A program made the position numbers and the translations under genes. A DNA stretch of 5,357 nucleotides. It comes from Actinomycetes bacterium (GTDB taxonomy: Bacteria; Actinomycetota; Acidimicrobiia; Acidimicrobiales; Acidimicrobiaceae). The stretch is from NCBI GenBank assembly GCA_021792075.1, contig JAJYVK010000144.1:1-5357 (forward strand), written 5' to 3'. Below, piece by piece: positions 1 through 5,357 of this stretch; the stretch's first letter is position 1, and each line of letters opens with the position of its first letter. The notes beneath the pieces are model-generated. The model was not told where the DNA came from. It saw only the letters and a program-made list of their open reading frames with translations, and made no database searches.

Positions 1-351
1 AAGAACTGTAAGTTGAACGACCTCGACGACAAGGATGGACGTTATCTTGGCAGCCATCAGCGCCGGCCGACCAAGTGGAGTGGTGCCAAGCCTTTTGAGA
101 ACTCCATAGGAGCGCTCGACCCCAGTTGCAATCGAGGTTGATACCATCCCTGTAGCCATTATTGCAAGTGTCATCGTGCCTGGTACAAGAAACTCCGTAG
201 CTGACTTGGCCGTAGATGGCAGCGGGAGAGCCTTGGTCAACGAGAGTCCCACGAGAACGATAACAGGAATCCCGATCGTTACCAAAAGCGACTCTCCTTG
301 GGTGAGAGCCAGCTTGATTTCGGTTTTGGCTTGAGCCAGATATGGTTTCAT
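1..351 (-). CDS. ABC-2 type transporter permease (N-terminal 117 residues; continues beyond the left edge)
   Basis: This is the membrane subunit of an ABC exporter that pairs with the ATPase encoded just upstream. My translation gives 117 residues with no stop before the edge. A short cytoplasmic N-terminus is followed by hydrophobic stretches at about residues 21-40, 56-77 and 99-117. The second and third are separated by a charged loop (ERSYGVLKRLGTTPLGRP, residues 79-96), which is typical of the ABC-2/DrrB family and is thought to contact the ATPase. The ATG start overlaps the ATPase stop as ATGA. It is preceded by AGGAG (358-362) with a 6-base gap, so start and translational coupling are both well supported. 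The substrate cannot be read from this fragment; family members export drugs, lipids or polyketides. The rest of the gene, probably a similar length or more, lies outside the window. Confidence 0.88.
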   Translation of the reverse strand, partial: MKPYLAQAKTEIKLALTQGESLLVTIGIPVIVLVGLSLTKALPLPSTAKSATEFLVPGTMTLAIMATGMVSTSIATGVERSYGVLKRLGTTPLGRPALMAAKITSILVVEVVQLTVL

Positions 352-1307
352 CTTTGTCTCCTGCTCCCACGTCGGGGGGCTGCATTTTCCTGTGTTCCGG
401 GTTCAATCGTTTTGCCCGTTAATGCGAAGAAGACATCTTCGAGCGAGGATCTGGCGGCCCTGATGTCGCCAATTGGGATGTTCTTGCTCGCGAGATACGA
501 GGTCAGCTTTGCGATTGCGTCCGGCGTAGCCTCTATCGAGATCGTGTACTCTCCCGCCCGCTCCTCTGCTACGGGGGCCTCGATTTCGGATTCGAGTTCA
601 GACATGTCTATCCCGCCGGGGGCGCTGAAGCGTATGGTGTCTCCATGCGATGCGGACATAAGTTGCTTTGGCGTGCCCTCCGCAACGATCATTCCCCTGT
701 CAAGGATTATTATGCGGTCCGAAAGCCTCTCTGCCTCGTCTAATTCATGCGTGGTCATCAGAACGCACACCCCCTGTGACTTCAAATTTCGGATCACCTC
801 TCTCACAGCTAGGCGACCTTCAGGATCGATGCCGGCAGTAGGTTCGTCCAGAAAGACCACTTTGGGCTTTCCTATTATTGCCAACGCCAAAGATAGCCTC
901 TGCTTCTCTCCTCCGGAAAGACGACGGTAGGGGGTCCTGAGAACCCCCTGAAGGTTCACGAGTTCTATCAGTTGATCGATATCGATCGGATCTTTGTAGT
1001 AGCCGTGAAAGAGTCGAAGCGCCTGGAGGGGAGTCATTCTGGGGTAGATCCCTCCATCTTGGAGCATGACTCCGATAAAGGGCGCTAGCTTTGGGAGATC
1101 CGTGTATGGATCGAGTCCCAACACCCTTATGGTTCCACGGGAAGGCTTGCGGTAGCCCTCTATCGACTCCACGGTGGAGGTCTTTCCAGCCCCATTGGGT
1201 CCGAGTATTGTAAGCACTTCGCCAGAGTCCGCTTGAAACGAGACTCCTGCTACAGCAATTTTCTCTCCATAAGCTATATATAGGTCGTTAACTTCAATAG
1301 ATGTCAC
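348..1307 (-). CDS. ABC transporter ATP-binding protein, DrrA-type exporter ATPase
   Basis: This is the cytoplasmic ATPase that powers export through the ABC-2 permease encoded downstream. All nucleotide-binding motifs are present in its 319 residues: Walker A GPNGAGKT (36-43), Q-loop Gln83, signature LSGGEKQR (130-137), Walker B VVFLDEP (150-156), D-loop Gly-Ile-Asp (159-161) and switch His187. After the NBD comes an accessory domain of about 85 residues ending in SLEDVFFALTGK (288-299). That motif is characteristic of DrrA/CcmA-like daunorubicin-resistance ATPases. The tail (PRRGSRRQR) is basic. The start is GTG with no convincing Shine-Dalgarno sequence. A TAGCTT hexamer ends 6 bases before it, which would fit a leaderless transcript. 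The gene is divergent from serS. Substrate is unknown. Family assignment is firm; any drug-resistance role would be a guess. Confidence 0.95.
   Translation of the reverse strand: MTSIEVNDLYIAYGEKIAVAGVSFQADSGEVLTILGPNGAGKTSTVESIEGYRKPSRGTIRVLGLDPYTDLPKLAPFIGVMLQDGGIYPRMTPLQALRLFHGYYKDPIDIDQLIELVNLQGVLRTPYRRLSGGEKQRLSLALAIIGKPKVVFLDEPTAGIDPEGRLAVREVIRNLKSQGVCVLMTTHELDEAERLSDRIIILDRGMIVAEGTPKQLMSASHGDTIRFSAPGGIDMSELESEIEAPVAEERAGEYTISIEATPDAIAKLTSYLASKNIPIGDIRAARSSLEDVFFALTGKTIEPGTQENAAPRRGSRRQR
358..362 (-). promoter_or_regulatory. Shine-Dalgarno site of the permease gene
   Basis: AGGAG on the minus strand lies 6 bases before the permease ATG. It sits inside the last codons of the ATPase gene, so the permease can be both reinitiated by coupling and translated from its own site. 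It decides the permease start. Confidence 0.7.
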
Positions 1308-1333
1308 GTATTCAAGCTACCGTATGTAGAGAA
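1308..1333. promoter_or_regulatory. Very short divergent promoter region between the exporter ATPase and serS
   Basis: Only 26 bp separate the ATPase GTG (1307) from the preferred serS ATG (1334), so promoters for both directions must overlap each other and the opposite gene's 5' end. Leftward, TAGCTT (complement of 1314-1319) lies 6 bases before the GTG, the spacing of leaderless actinobacterial promoters. Rightward candidates are TACCGT (1318-1323), TAACTT (1289-1294, 6 bases before an alternative ATG at 1301) and the AT-rich TATATATA (1275-1282). No good -35 was found for any of them. The region must hold promoters by position; which hexamers are used is inference. Confidence 0.4.
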
Positions 1334-2650
1334 ATGTTAGATATCCGTGTAGTCAGAGATGATTTGGACAGCGTGAAGCGGGCCCTGGCGACAAGAGGAG
1401 TGGACGCATCCGTTCTCGACGAGCTTTGGGACACCGACCAGCGCGCTAGAGCTGCCTCCACCAAAAGGGACGAGCTTCGAGCGGAGGTAAACTCGATTTC
1501 GAAGGAGATAGCTCAGCTCATGCGTTCGGGCATGGCTGAGTCTGCCGAGTCGCTTCGTGAGAGATCACGCGCAATCGGAGAGGAACTTTCACAATGGGAG
1601 TCCAGAGCCGGGGATCTTGAGACGGAGAGGCGCGACGCACTCCTCAAAATTCCAAACATTCCCTCACGAGAGGCTCCAGTTGGAGCATCCGAAGCTGACA
1701 ATGTAATTGTGAGATGGTGGTCTCCCGAAAGCGGGATGCACGACGGATCCGATATAAAGCTTCCCGATTACGAAGATTATCAGAGGAAGCCCCACTGGGA
1801 GGTTGGAAGCGAGCTTGGGATCCTGGATCTCGAGAGAGCAGCGAAGATTTCCGGTTCGATGTTTCCGATGTTTCGAGGTCTCGGGGCCACCATGGAGCGG
1901 GCACTGACCTACTTCGCCCTCGACGCTCATTCCGATGCTTTCGAGGAGATCAGACCGCCGACGCTTGTCAGAACGGCGACGATGATCTCGACCGGGCACC
2001 TTCCCAAATTTGAAGAGGACGCGTACAGGTTGGAGAGGGATGACCTTTATGCCATACCTACCGCGGAGGTCCCTCTAACATCTCTGGCAAAGGACGAAAT
2101 CCTTCGCGAGGAGGAGCTGCCGGTTCGTCTTACGGCGTTCACTTCGTGCTTCCGGCGCGAGGCTGGCTCTGCAGGAAGGGACACCCGCGGTCTGCTTCGC
2201 TTGCACGAGTTCGACAAGGTTGAGATTCTCGCCTATACGACGCCAGCTCAGGCGGCTGAGATGCATGCCGAGCTCCTTTCCAGGGCGGAGAACTTGCTCC
2301 AACAGCTTGGCTTGACCTACAGGGTTCTGGACCTTTGCACAGCGGATTTAGGCAATTCTTCGAAGAGGACCTTCGATCTCGAATGCTATTCTCCGGGCAC
2401 TGGATTGTGGCTGGAGGTCTCATCGGTTAGCTGGTTCGGCGACTATCAGGCGCGGCGCGCGAACATCAGGTTCAGGAGTTCTGAGACCAACCAGATCGAA
2501 TTCATCCACACCCTCAACGGCTCCGCGCTGGCATGGGCGAGGATCTGGGCGGTGATCGTGGAAACCTATCGTCTGAGCGATGGCTCGATCTCTATACCCG
2601 AGGTGTTGCGGGTCTACATGAGGAATCTGGAGAAGATCCCTGCCAAATAA
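1334..2650 (+). CDS. serS: Serine--tRNA ligase (seryl-tRNA synthetase)
   Basis: This class II aminoacyl-tRNA synthetase charges tRNA-Ser, and tRNA-Sec where present, with serine in the cytoplasm. Read from ATG 1334 it has 438 residues, close to the usual 420-430. Residues 1-110 form the family's long helical, coiled-coil tRNA-binding arm, starting with the familiar MLDIR. The catalytic domain has the serine-binding Thr-Ala-Glu (243-245), motif 2 with FRREAGSAGRDTRG (273-286), a DLG...FDLE segment (338-350), DYQARR (370-375), and motif 3 with NGSALAWAR (395-403) then DGSISIPEVLR (416-426). An in-frame ATG at 1301 would add 11 residues (MSRIQATVCRE) not expected in the family, and it would overlap the divergent ATPase start. 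I prefer 1334, although its Shine-Dalgarno sequence is poor. Some near-invariant positions are altered (see findings), but all major motifs remain, so it should be active. Confidence 0.96.
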   Translation: MLDIRVVRDDLDSVKRALATRGVDASVLDELWDTDQRARAASTKRDELRAEVNSISKEIAQLMRSGMAESAESLRERSRAIGEELSQWESRAGDLETERRDALLKIPNIPSREAPVGASEADNVIVRWWSPESGMHDGSDIKLPDYEDYQRKPHWEVGSELGILDLERAAKISGSMFPMFRGLGATMERALTYFALDAHSDAFEEIRPPTLVRTATMISTGHLPKFEEDAYRLERDDLYAIPTAEVPLTSLAKDEILREEELPVRLTAFTSCFRREAGSAGRDTRGLLRLHEFDKVEILAYTTPAQAAEMHAELLSRAENLLQQLGLTYRVLDLCTADLGNSSKRTFDLECYSPGTGLWLEVSSVSWFGDYQARRANIRFRSSETNQIEFIHTLNGSALAWARIWAVIVETYRLSDGSISIPEVLRVYMRNLEKIPAK

Positions 2651-2737
2651 GAACGACCACTTACGGCCGTGCGTTCTAGGCAGTAGGCGTGGGCGCATGG
2701 TGGGCGTGTCCAACGCGACGCTGGTTCTTTTCCAGGG
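2651..2737. other. Convergent intergenic gap (serS / Fur-family gene) with weak hairpins
   Basis: Both flanking genes end here, so transcription termination from both sides is expected. Two weak stems are visible. GAACG (2651-2655) pairs with CGTTC (2672-2676) around a loop containing the palindrome ACGGCCGT. ACGCTGG (2718-2724) pairs with CCAGGGT (2732-2738) with one mismatch around a 7-base loop; it overlaps the stop codon of the leftward gene by one base. Neither is followed by a T run on either strand, so neither is a convincing intrinsic terminator. Rho-dependent termination is possible. No gene or RNA was recognised in the gap. Confidence 0.3.
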
Positions 2738-3181
2738 TCAGTTCAACTTCGCATTATTTCTCTTTTGTAGACAGTTCCTGCAGGTTCCAATCACCGCAAA
2801 GTGGTTCATTCTCACTTTGAACTCATATCTGTCCATGAGGTCTTTCTCAAGCTGGGCAAAAAGGGTTGCTGGAACCTCTTCGACAGTCGAGCATTTCTCA
2901 CAAACTATGTGCTGGTGAGCGTTGTCTGTGAGGTGATAGACCGCTCTGCCATGCCCGAGGTGGACATGGTCTACGACTCCGAGATTCTCAAGGGCGTCGA
3001 GTGTCCGGTACACCGTCGAAAGGTGGATTTCAGGCGACTCTGCCTGGACCATCTTCAGCAGATCTTCCGCCGTCACGTGACTTTTCGCTGCCACCAGAGC
3101 TGAAAGCACCGCCTTTCTGGCGTGTGTCATCCTGCCGCCGCTGGCCCTTATATTTTGTATTACCGCTTCCATTCGTTCCAT
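2738..3181 (-). CDS. Fur-family metal-responsive transcriptional regulator, Nur-like
   Basis: This is a cytoplasmic, probably dimeric, metal-dependent DNA-binding repressor. From ATG 3181 it has 147 residues; the following positions count from a TTG one codon upstream, which would give 148. An N-terminal winged helix includes the recognition region STVYRTLDALENLGV (56-70). The C-terminal metal and dimer domain has paired CxxC motifs at Cys95/Cys98 and Cys135/Cys138, the family's structural zinc site. Likely regulatory ligands are His36, His90, His92 and Glu103. The DHVHLGHG segment (72-79) and the NHFA (127-130) before the second CxxC resemble, from memory, the nickel regulator Nur of Streptomyces rather than Fur, Zur or PerR. 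The ATG shares one base with the stop of the response-regulator gene (TGATG), with only a weak TGAAG upstream, so translation is probably coupled. Fur-family membership is certain; the metal is inferred. Confidence 0.92.
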   Translation of the reverse strand: MERMEAVIQNIRASGGRMTHARKAVLSALVAAKSHVTAEDLLKMVQAESPEIHLSTVYRTLDALENLGVVDHVHLGHGRAVYHLTDNAHQHIVCEKCSTVEEVPATLFAQLEKDLMDRYEFKVRMNHFAVIGTCRNCLQKRNNAKLN

Positions 3182-3894
3182 CAATGCTTCAAATCTTCGA
3201 ACCTGTATCCGAGTCCTCTTATTGTAGTAATAAGTTTTGGGTCGGAGGGATCTCGCTCTATCTTTGACCTAAGTCTTTTCACATGAACGTCTAGAGTCTT
3301 GGTGTCTCCGGAGTAGTAGGCTCCCCAGATTCTGTCGATGATCACATCCCTGGTCAGCACTTTTCCGGCATTGTTCATGAGCAGCTCGAGTAACTCGAAC
3401 TCCTTGAGCGGAAGCTTCACGAGCTTGTTGCGGACCGAGACCTCGTGTCTCTCCGGATCCAGGTACACCTCTCCGCGCTTCAAGATCTTCTCCCTGCCTG
3501 CAGTGGCCGGGGTCTCCTCTCCTTGGTGCCTGCGCAGAACGGCGCGGATTCTCGCAACGAGTTCTCTCATGCTGTAGGGTTTGGTTACATAGTCGTCGGC
3601 GCCAACCTCGAGCCCCACGACTGTGTCGATCTCAGCTGATTTAGCAGTGACCATTATTATCGGGACCTGGCTGGTGCTCCGAATCGTCCGGCATACGTCG
3701 ATGCCGGACATCTTTGGCAGCATGAGATCCAAAAGGATCAAATCTGGGCGCACCTTTTGAAACTGCTCCAGAGCTTCCAGCCCATCTCTGGCAATCTCCA
3801 CGCCAAAGCCCTCCCGTGTCAGCCCGAGCTCCAGGGCCTCTATGAAGGACTCTTCGTCCTCCGCTACCAGAATCGTCAGATCTCCCGAACTCAT
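3181..3894 (-). CDS. regX3: OmpR/PhoB-family response regulator, RegX3-like
   Basis: This is the transcription factor of a two-component system, activated by phosphotransfer from the kinase encoded just upstream. In its 237 residues the receiver domain (about 6-122) has acidic residues Glu12-Asp13, phosphoacceptor Asp56 (LLDLMLP), Thr83, Tyr102 and Lys105 (TKPY). A linker of about 15 residues leads to an OmpR-type winged helix (about 138-234) containing LPLKEFELLELL, then DTKTLDVHVKRLRSKIE (197-213) and TTIRGLGYRFE (223-233). Stretches such as LDLMLPKMSG, VGLEVGADDYVTKPYS and GDTKTLDVHVKRLRSKIE's core closely match what I recall of mycobacterial RegX3, which controls phosphate-limitation genes. 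The ATG overlaps the kinase stop as ATGA and follows GGAG (3899-3902) at 4 bases. The specific symbol rests on remembered similarity; a PhoP/PhoB-type name would be the alternative. Confidence 0.93.
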   Translation of the reverse strand: MSSGDLTILVAEDEESFIEALELGLTREGFGVEIARDGLEALEQFQKVRPDLILLDLMLPKMSGIDVCRTIRSTSQVPIIMVTAKSAEIDTVVGLEVGADDYVTKPYSMRELVARIRAVLRRHQGEETPATAGREKILKRGEVYLDPERHEVSVRNKLVKLPLKEFELLELLMNNAGKVLTRDVIIDRIWGAYYSGDTKTLDVHVKRLRSKIERDPSDPKLITTIRGLGYRFEDLKH

Positions 3895-5123
3895 GCTTCT
3901 CCACTTTCCGCGAGGGGAAGGCGCAGCGTGAACACCGATCCCGATCCCTCGCGTGATTCGACGAATACATTTCCGTTATGATTGTTCGCCACGTGCCTCA
4001 CTATGGACAGGCCTAGTCCTGTACCTCCTGTAGCTCTGGAACGCGCCTGGTCGACTCGGTAGAATCTCTCGAAGATCCTCTCCAGGTCCCGACTTGGAAT
4101 TCCTATTCCCTGGTCTGAAACCTTGATGTCGACTGTTGAGGAGCCGTTCACGATTTCGATAGAGACCGTTGAGCCGCTTTCCGAGTACTTTACGGCGTTG
4201 TCCAAGAGGTTATAAACCGCGCTCATCAGCTCTCTTGCATCGCCCCTTACGTAGGCAGGCACCTCCGCGCGGCTCTCTTGAATTGTGACGTGACGTACCT
4301 CCGCGCTTGGTCCGATTCTGGTCACCGTCTCAGCTACCATCTCTTCTATGTCGACCAGCTCGCTAGTCGGCGTATCTTCGCTCTCGATTCGACTGAGGTC
4401 GAGCAGGTCGTCGATGATCCTTCCAAGCCTGAATGCCTCGTTTTGAATGCGGATCGAAAGACGTTTCGCAACCTCTAGATCCTCCTCGGTCGTGAGTGTT
4501 TCGGCCAGAAGCCCCATTGCACCTATCGGGGTCTTGAGCTCATGGCTCACATTGGCCACGAAGTCTCTTCTCACCTCATCAAGGTGTTTTTTGTCCGAGA
4601 TGTCTTCGAGAATGGCTATGACACCGATCGTCTTGCCCTCAGACTTCAGGGCATCGGTACGGATTACGTAGCTCCGCTTGGGTGGCCCGTAGATCTCAAG
4701 GGAACGTTCTGTCATGGTCCCGGCTTTGGCAAGCGTTAGAAGCTCGTCAAGCGCTCTTGCAGCAAGGGCGTCCTGATGGCGCCCGTCGAATATCGAACTC
4801 GCCACCTTGTTTCGTATCAGCACTTCGCCATCGGCTGAACAGATGGTGATCCCCTGCGGGATCGAGTCCAGGGCTTGGATGAAAAGCGCCATGTCGGATC
4901 GAAGATCTCCGGAAAAGGCTCCCAGGCCATGCCCTTCCTCTCCAGAGCCGTCGTTTCTTGCCAAGGTCCTGAGAATACCAATTGAGTTGGGTTTCTGTAA
5001 GCGGGAACCTTCGATATCGTCTCGCACCTTGAAAGGGTGGAACCTGTTTGACCAGTACAGGGATATGACGAATCCAATCGCAATTCCAACGATCAGAAGT
5101 AGGATCAAGATAAAGGTGTGCAT
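3891..5123 (-). CDS. senX3: Sensor histidine kinase, SenX3/PhoR-like
   Basis: This membrane-anchored kinase is the partner of the adjacent response regulator. Its 410 residues begin with a single transmembrane helix (about 3-23) and no periplasmic domain. A variable linker follows, then a PAS-like sensor domain (about 78-178, starting near DSIPQGITICSADGEVL). The HisKA dimerisation domain has phosphoacceptor His194 in NVSHELKTPIGAM (191-203). The HATPase_c domain has the N box NLLDNAVKYS (305-314), G1 DQGIGIP (337-343), F box FERFYRVDQARS (351-362) and G2 GGTGLGLSI (366-374). All catalytic residues are present. Length and architecture match SenX3. Sensing is probably intracellular through PAS or through a membrane partner such as a PhoU/Pst complex, none of which is encoded in this window. 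It is first in a three-gene operon. The ATG has only a weak AGAGA upstream and lies within an inverted repeat. Confidence 0.93.
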   Translation of the reverse strand: MHTFILILLLIVGIAIGFVISLYWSNRFHPFKVRDDIEGSRLQKPNSIGILRTLARNDGSGEEGHGLGAFSGDLRSDMALFIQALDSIPQGITICSADGEVLIRNKVASSIFDGRHQDALAARALDELLTLAKAGTMTERSLEIYGPPKRSYVIRTDALKSEGKTIGVIAILEDISDKKHLDEVRRDFVANVSHELKTPIGAMGLLAETLTTEEDLEVAKRLSIRIQNEAFRLGRIIDDLLDLSRIESEDTPTSELVDIEEMVAETVTRIGPSAEVRHVTIQESRAEVPAYVRGDARELMSAVYNLLDNAVKYSESGSTVSIEIVNGSSTVDIKVSDQGIGIPSRDLERIFERFYRVDQARSRATGGTGLGLSIVRHVANNHNGNVFVESREGSGSVFTLRLPLAESGEA

Positions 5124-5140
5124 ATGTCTCTAGCGACATA
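5123..5140. repeat. Short inverted repeat over the kinase start codon
   Basis: TATGTC (5123-5128) and GACATA (5135-5140) are perfect 6-bp arms around a 6-base spacer. The left arm touches the first base of the kinase ATG and the right arm overlaps the candidate -10. The position suits an operator or an mRNA hairpin limiting translation, but the arms are short and chance is possible. Confidence 0.35.
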
Positions 5141-5164
5141 GTAGCGGTGATTCAAGCTGTGCAA
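5138..5164 (-). promoter_or_regulatory. Candidate promoter of the kinase-regulator-Fur operon
   Basis: On the minus strand TACTAT (complement of 5138-5143) is a good actinobacterial -10. TTGCAC (complement of 5159-5164) is a possible -35, with a rather short 15-bp gap. Transcription would start near 5131, giving a leader of fewer than ten bases. This agrees with the absence of a strong Shine-Dalgarno sequence before the kinase ATG. Confidence 0.4.
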
Positions 5165-5166
5165 CC

Positions 5167-5210
5167 TTTCCCGGACAACAGGGCACTAACGCCCCTTTCA
5201 TTCCGGGAAA
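5167..5210. repeat. Nested inverted repeat in the divergent intergenic region
   Basis: TTTCCCGGA (5167-5175) and TCCGGGAAA (5202-5210) are perfect 9-bp arms. Between them, nearly concentric, GGGC (5181-5184) pairs with GCCC (5191-5194) around ACTAAC. The structure lies upstream of both the leftward kinase operon and the rightward gene. No T run follows on either strand, so an intrinsic terminator is unlikely. An operator or a structured RNA or DNA element fits better. Confidence 0.5.
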
Positions 5211-5215
5211 CGCTG

Positions 5216-5224
5216 TACTATTAT
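5216..5224 (+). promoter_or_regulatory. Candidate -10 region of the rightward gene at 5272
   Basis: TACTATTAT contains two overlapping -10-like hexamers, TACTAT and TATTAT, directly after the nested inverted repeat. This would give an untranslated leader of about 40 bases before the strong ribosome site. No good -35 is visible at 16-18 bp; that stretch falls in the repeat, which could mean activator-dependent control. Confidence 0.3.
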
Positions 5225-5262
5225 TGCGATCCCCACCCCTATGTAGATTCTCGATCTATTAC

Positions 5263-5269
5263 GAGGTGG
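5263..5269 (+). promoter_or_regulatory. Strong Shine-Dalgarno sequence
   Basis: GAGGTGG lies two bases before ATG 5272, and its GAGG core is 5 bases from the start codon. It is among the best ribosome sites in the window and is the main evidence that a real gene begins here. Confidence 0.65.
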
Positions 5270-5271
5270 AA

Positions 5272-5357
5272 ATGTCTCTCCAGCTGGCGCTGTCGCTCCT
5301 TGGTGACGTCTCGCTTTCTCCTGACCCCTCTCTTTTGCCTGGTGGGTCGGCACTTCA
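5272..5357 (+). CDS. Unidentified protein, N-terminal 28 codons only (continues beyond the right edge)
   Basis: An open frame starts at an ATG behind a strong Shine-Dalgarno sequence and runs to the edge without a stop. My translation begins MSLQLALSLLGDVSLSPDPS and continues with LLPGGSAL. The first 11 residues are hydrophobic but lack N-terminal positive charges, so a classical signal peptide is not evident. The Pro-Asp-Pro and Pro-Gly-Gly that follow suggest a short lumenal or loop segment before a later helix. The opening reminds me faintly of small integral membrane proteins found near conjugation-type genes, but 28 residues cannot support a family. It is divergent from the kinase operon across a 148-bp region with inverted repeats, so the two may be co-regulated. 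Function is unknown. Confidence 0.5.
   Translation, partial: MSLQLALSLLGDVSLSPDPSLLPGGSAL

Noticed and set aside
298..930. 210-residue open frame on the plus strand opposite the exporter ATPase
   Set aside because: It lies antisense to a gene with complete ABC motifs. Its translation is rich in Ser, Arg and Pro with no recognisable domain, as expected of a shadow frame.
1301..1333. 11-residue N-terminal extension of SerRS from the upstream ATG
   Set aside because: The family normally starts at the MLDIR-type sequence encoded from 1334, and the extension would overlap the divergent start. It is kept only as an alternative in the findings because of the leaderless-like hexamer.
2651..2676. 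Intrinsic terminator after serS
   Set aside because: The stem is only 5 bp with a 16-base loop and no T run follows.
3182..3184. TTG as start of the Fur-family gene
   Set aside because: An ATG follows directly and forms the common TGATG junction. TTG starts are rarer and nothing favours this one.
4747..5139. 130-residue and other frames overlapping the kinase N-terminal half
   Set aside because: They lie in other frames of a gene with full HisKA, HATPase and PAS features and have low-complexity, motif-free translations.
5206..5357. Possible minus-strand coding tail entering from the right edge
   Set aside because: One minus-strand frame is open across part of this stretch, but its translation shows no recognisable character. 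The plus-strand ATG with a strong Shine-Dalgarno sequence is a better explanation.

Overview
The window reads as a chromosomal segment of an actinobacterium with moderate G+C. Three things point that way. The two-component pair closely resembles mycobacterial SenX3-RegX3, the ABC exporter is of the DrrA/DrrB type common in that phylum, and the Fur-family protein carries histidine motifs like those I recall from Streptomyces Nur. The moderate base composition and the SerRS C-terminal sequence make a deep-branching class such as Acidimicrobiia plausible, but that is only an inference. I see no IS element, tRNA, rRNA or CRISPR array. The tight gene spacing looks like ordinary chromosome.

Layout: positions 1-1307 (minus strand) hold a two-gene exporter cassette, with the ATPase first and a 4-base overlap into an ABC-2 permease that runs off the left edge. 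Divergent from it, with only 26 bp between the likely start codons, is serS, a complete seryl-tRNA synthetase. serS converges on the end of a second minus-strand operon across an 87-bp gap. That operon is transcribed from about 5130 leftwards: a SenX3-like sensor kinase, a RegX3-like OmpR-family regulator, and a Fur-family metalloregulator. All three are joined by stop/start overlaps. Upstream of the kinase lies a 148-bp divergent intergenic region with two inverted repeats and candidate promoters. A rightward gene then begins at 5272 with a strong Shine-Dalgarno sequence and leaves the window after 28 codons.

How the genes work together: the kinase should phosphorylate the regulator (His194 to Asp56), giving envelope or phosphate-type signal control. 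The downstream metalloregulator is translationally coupled to the regulator, which would tie its amount to the two-component operon. The exporter and serS share a promoter region but have no obvious functional link.

No clearly new system is visible. The points most worth a second look are the Nur-like regulator inside a senX3-regX3-type operon, the nested inverted repeat at 5167-5210, the overlapping and possibly leaderless divergent starts at 1301-1334, and the unidentified gene at 5272.
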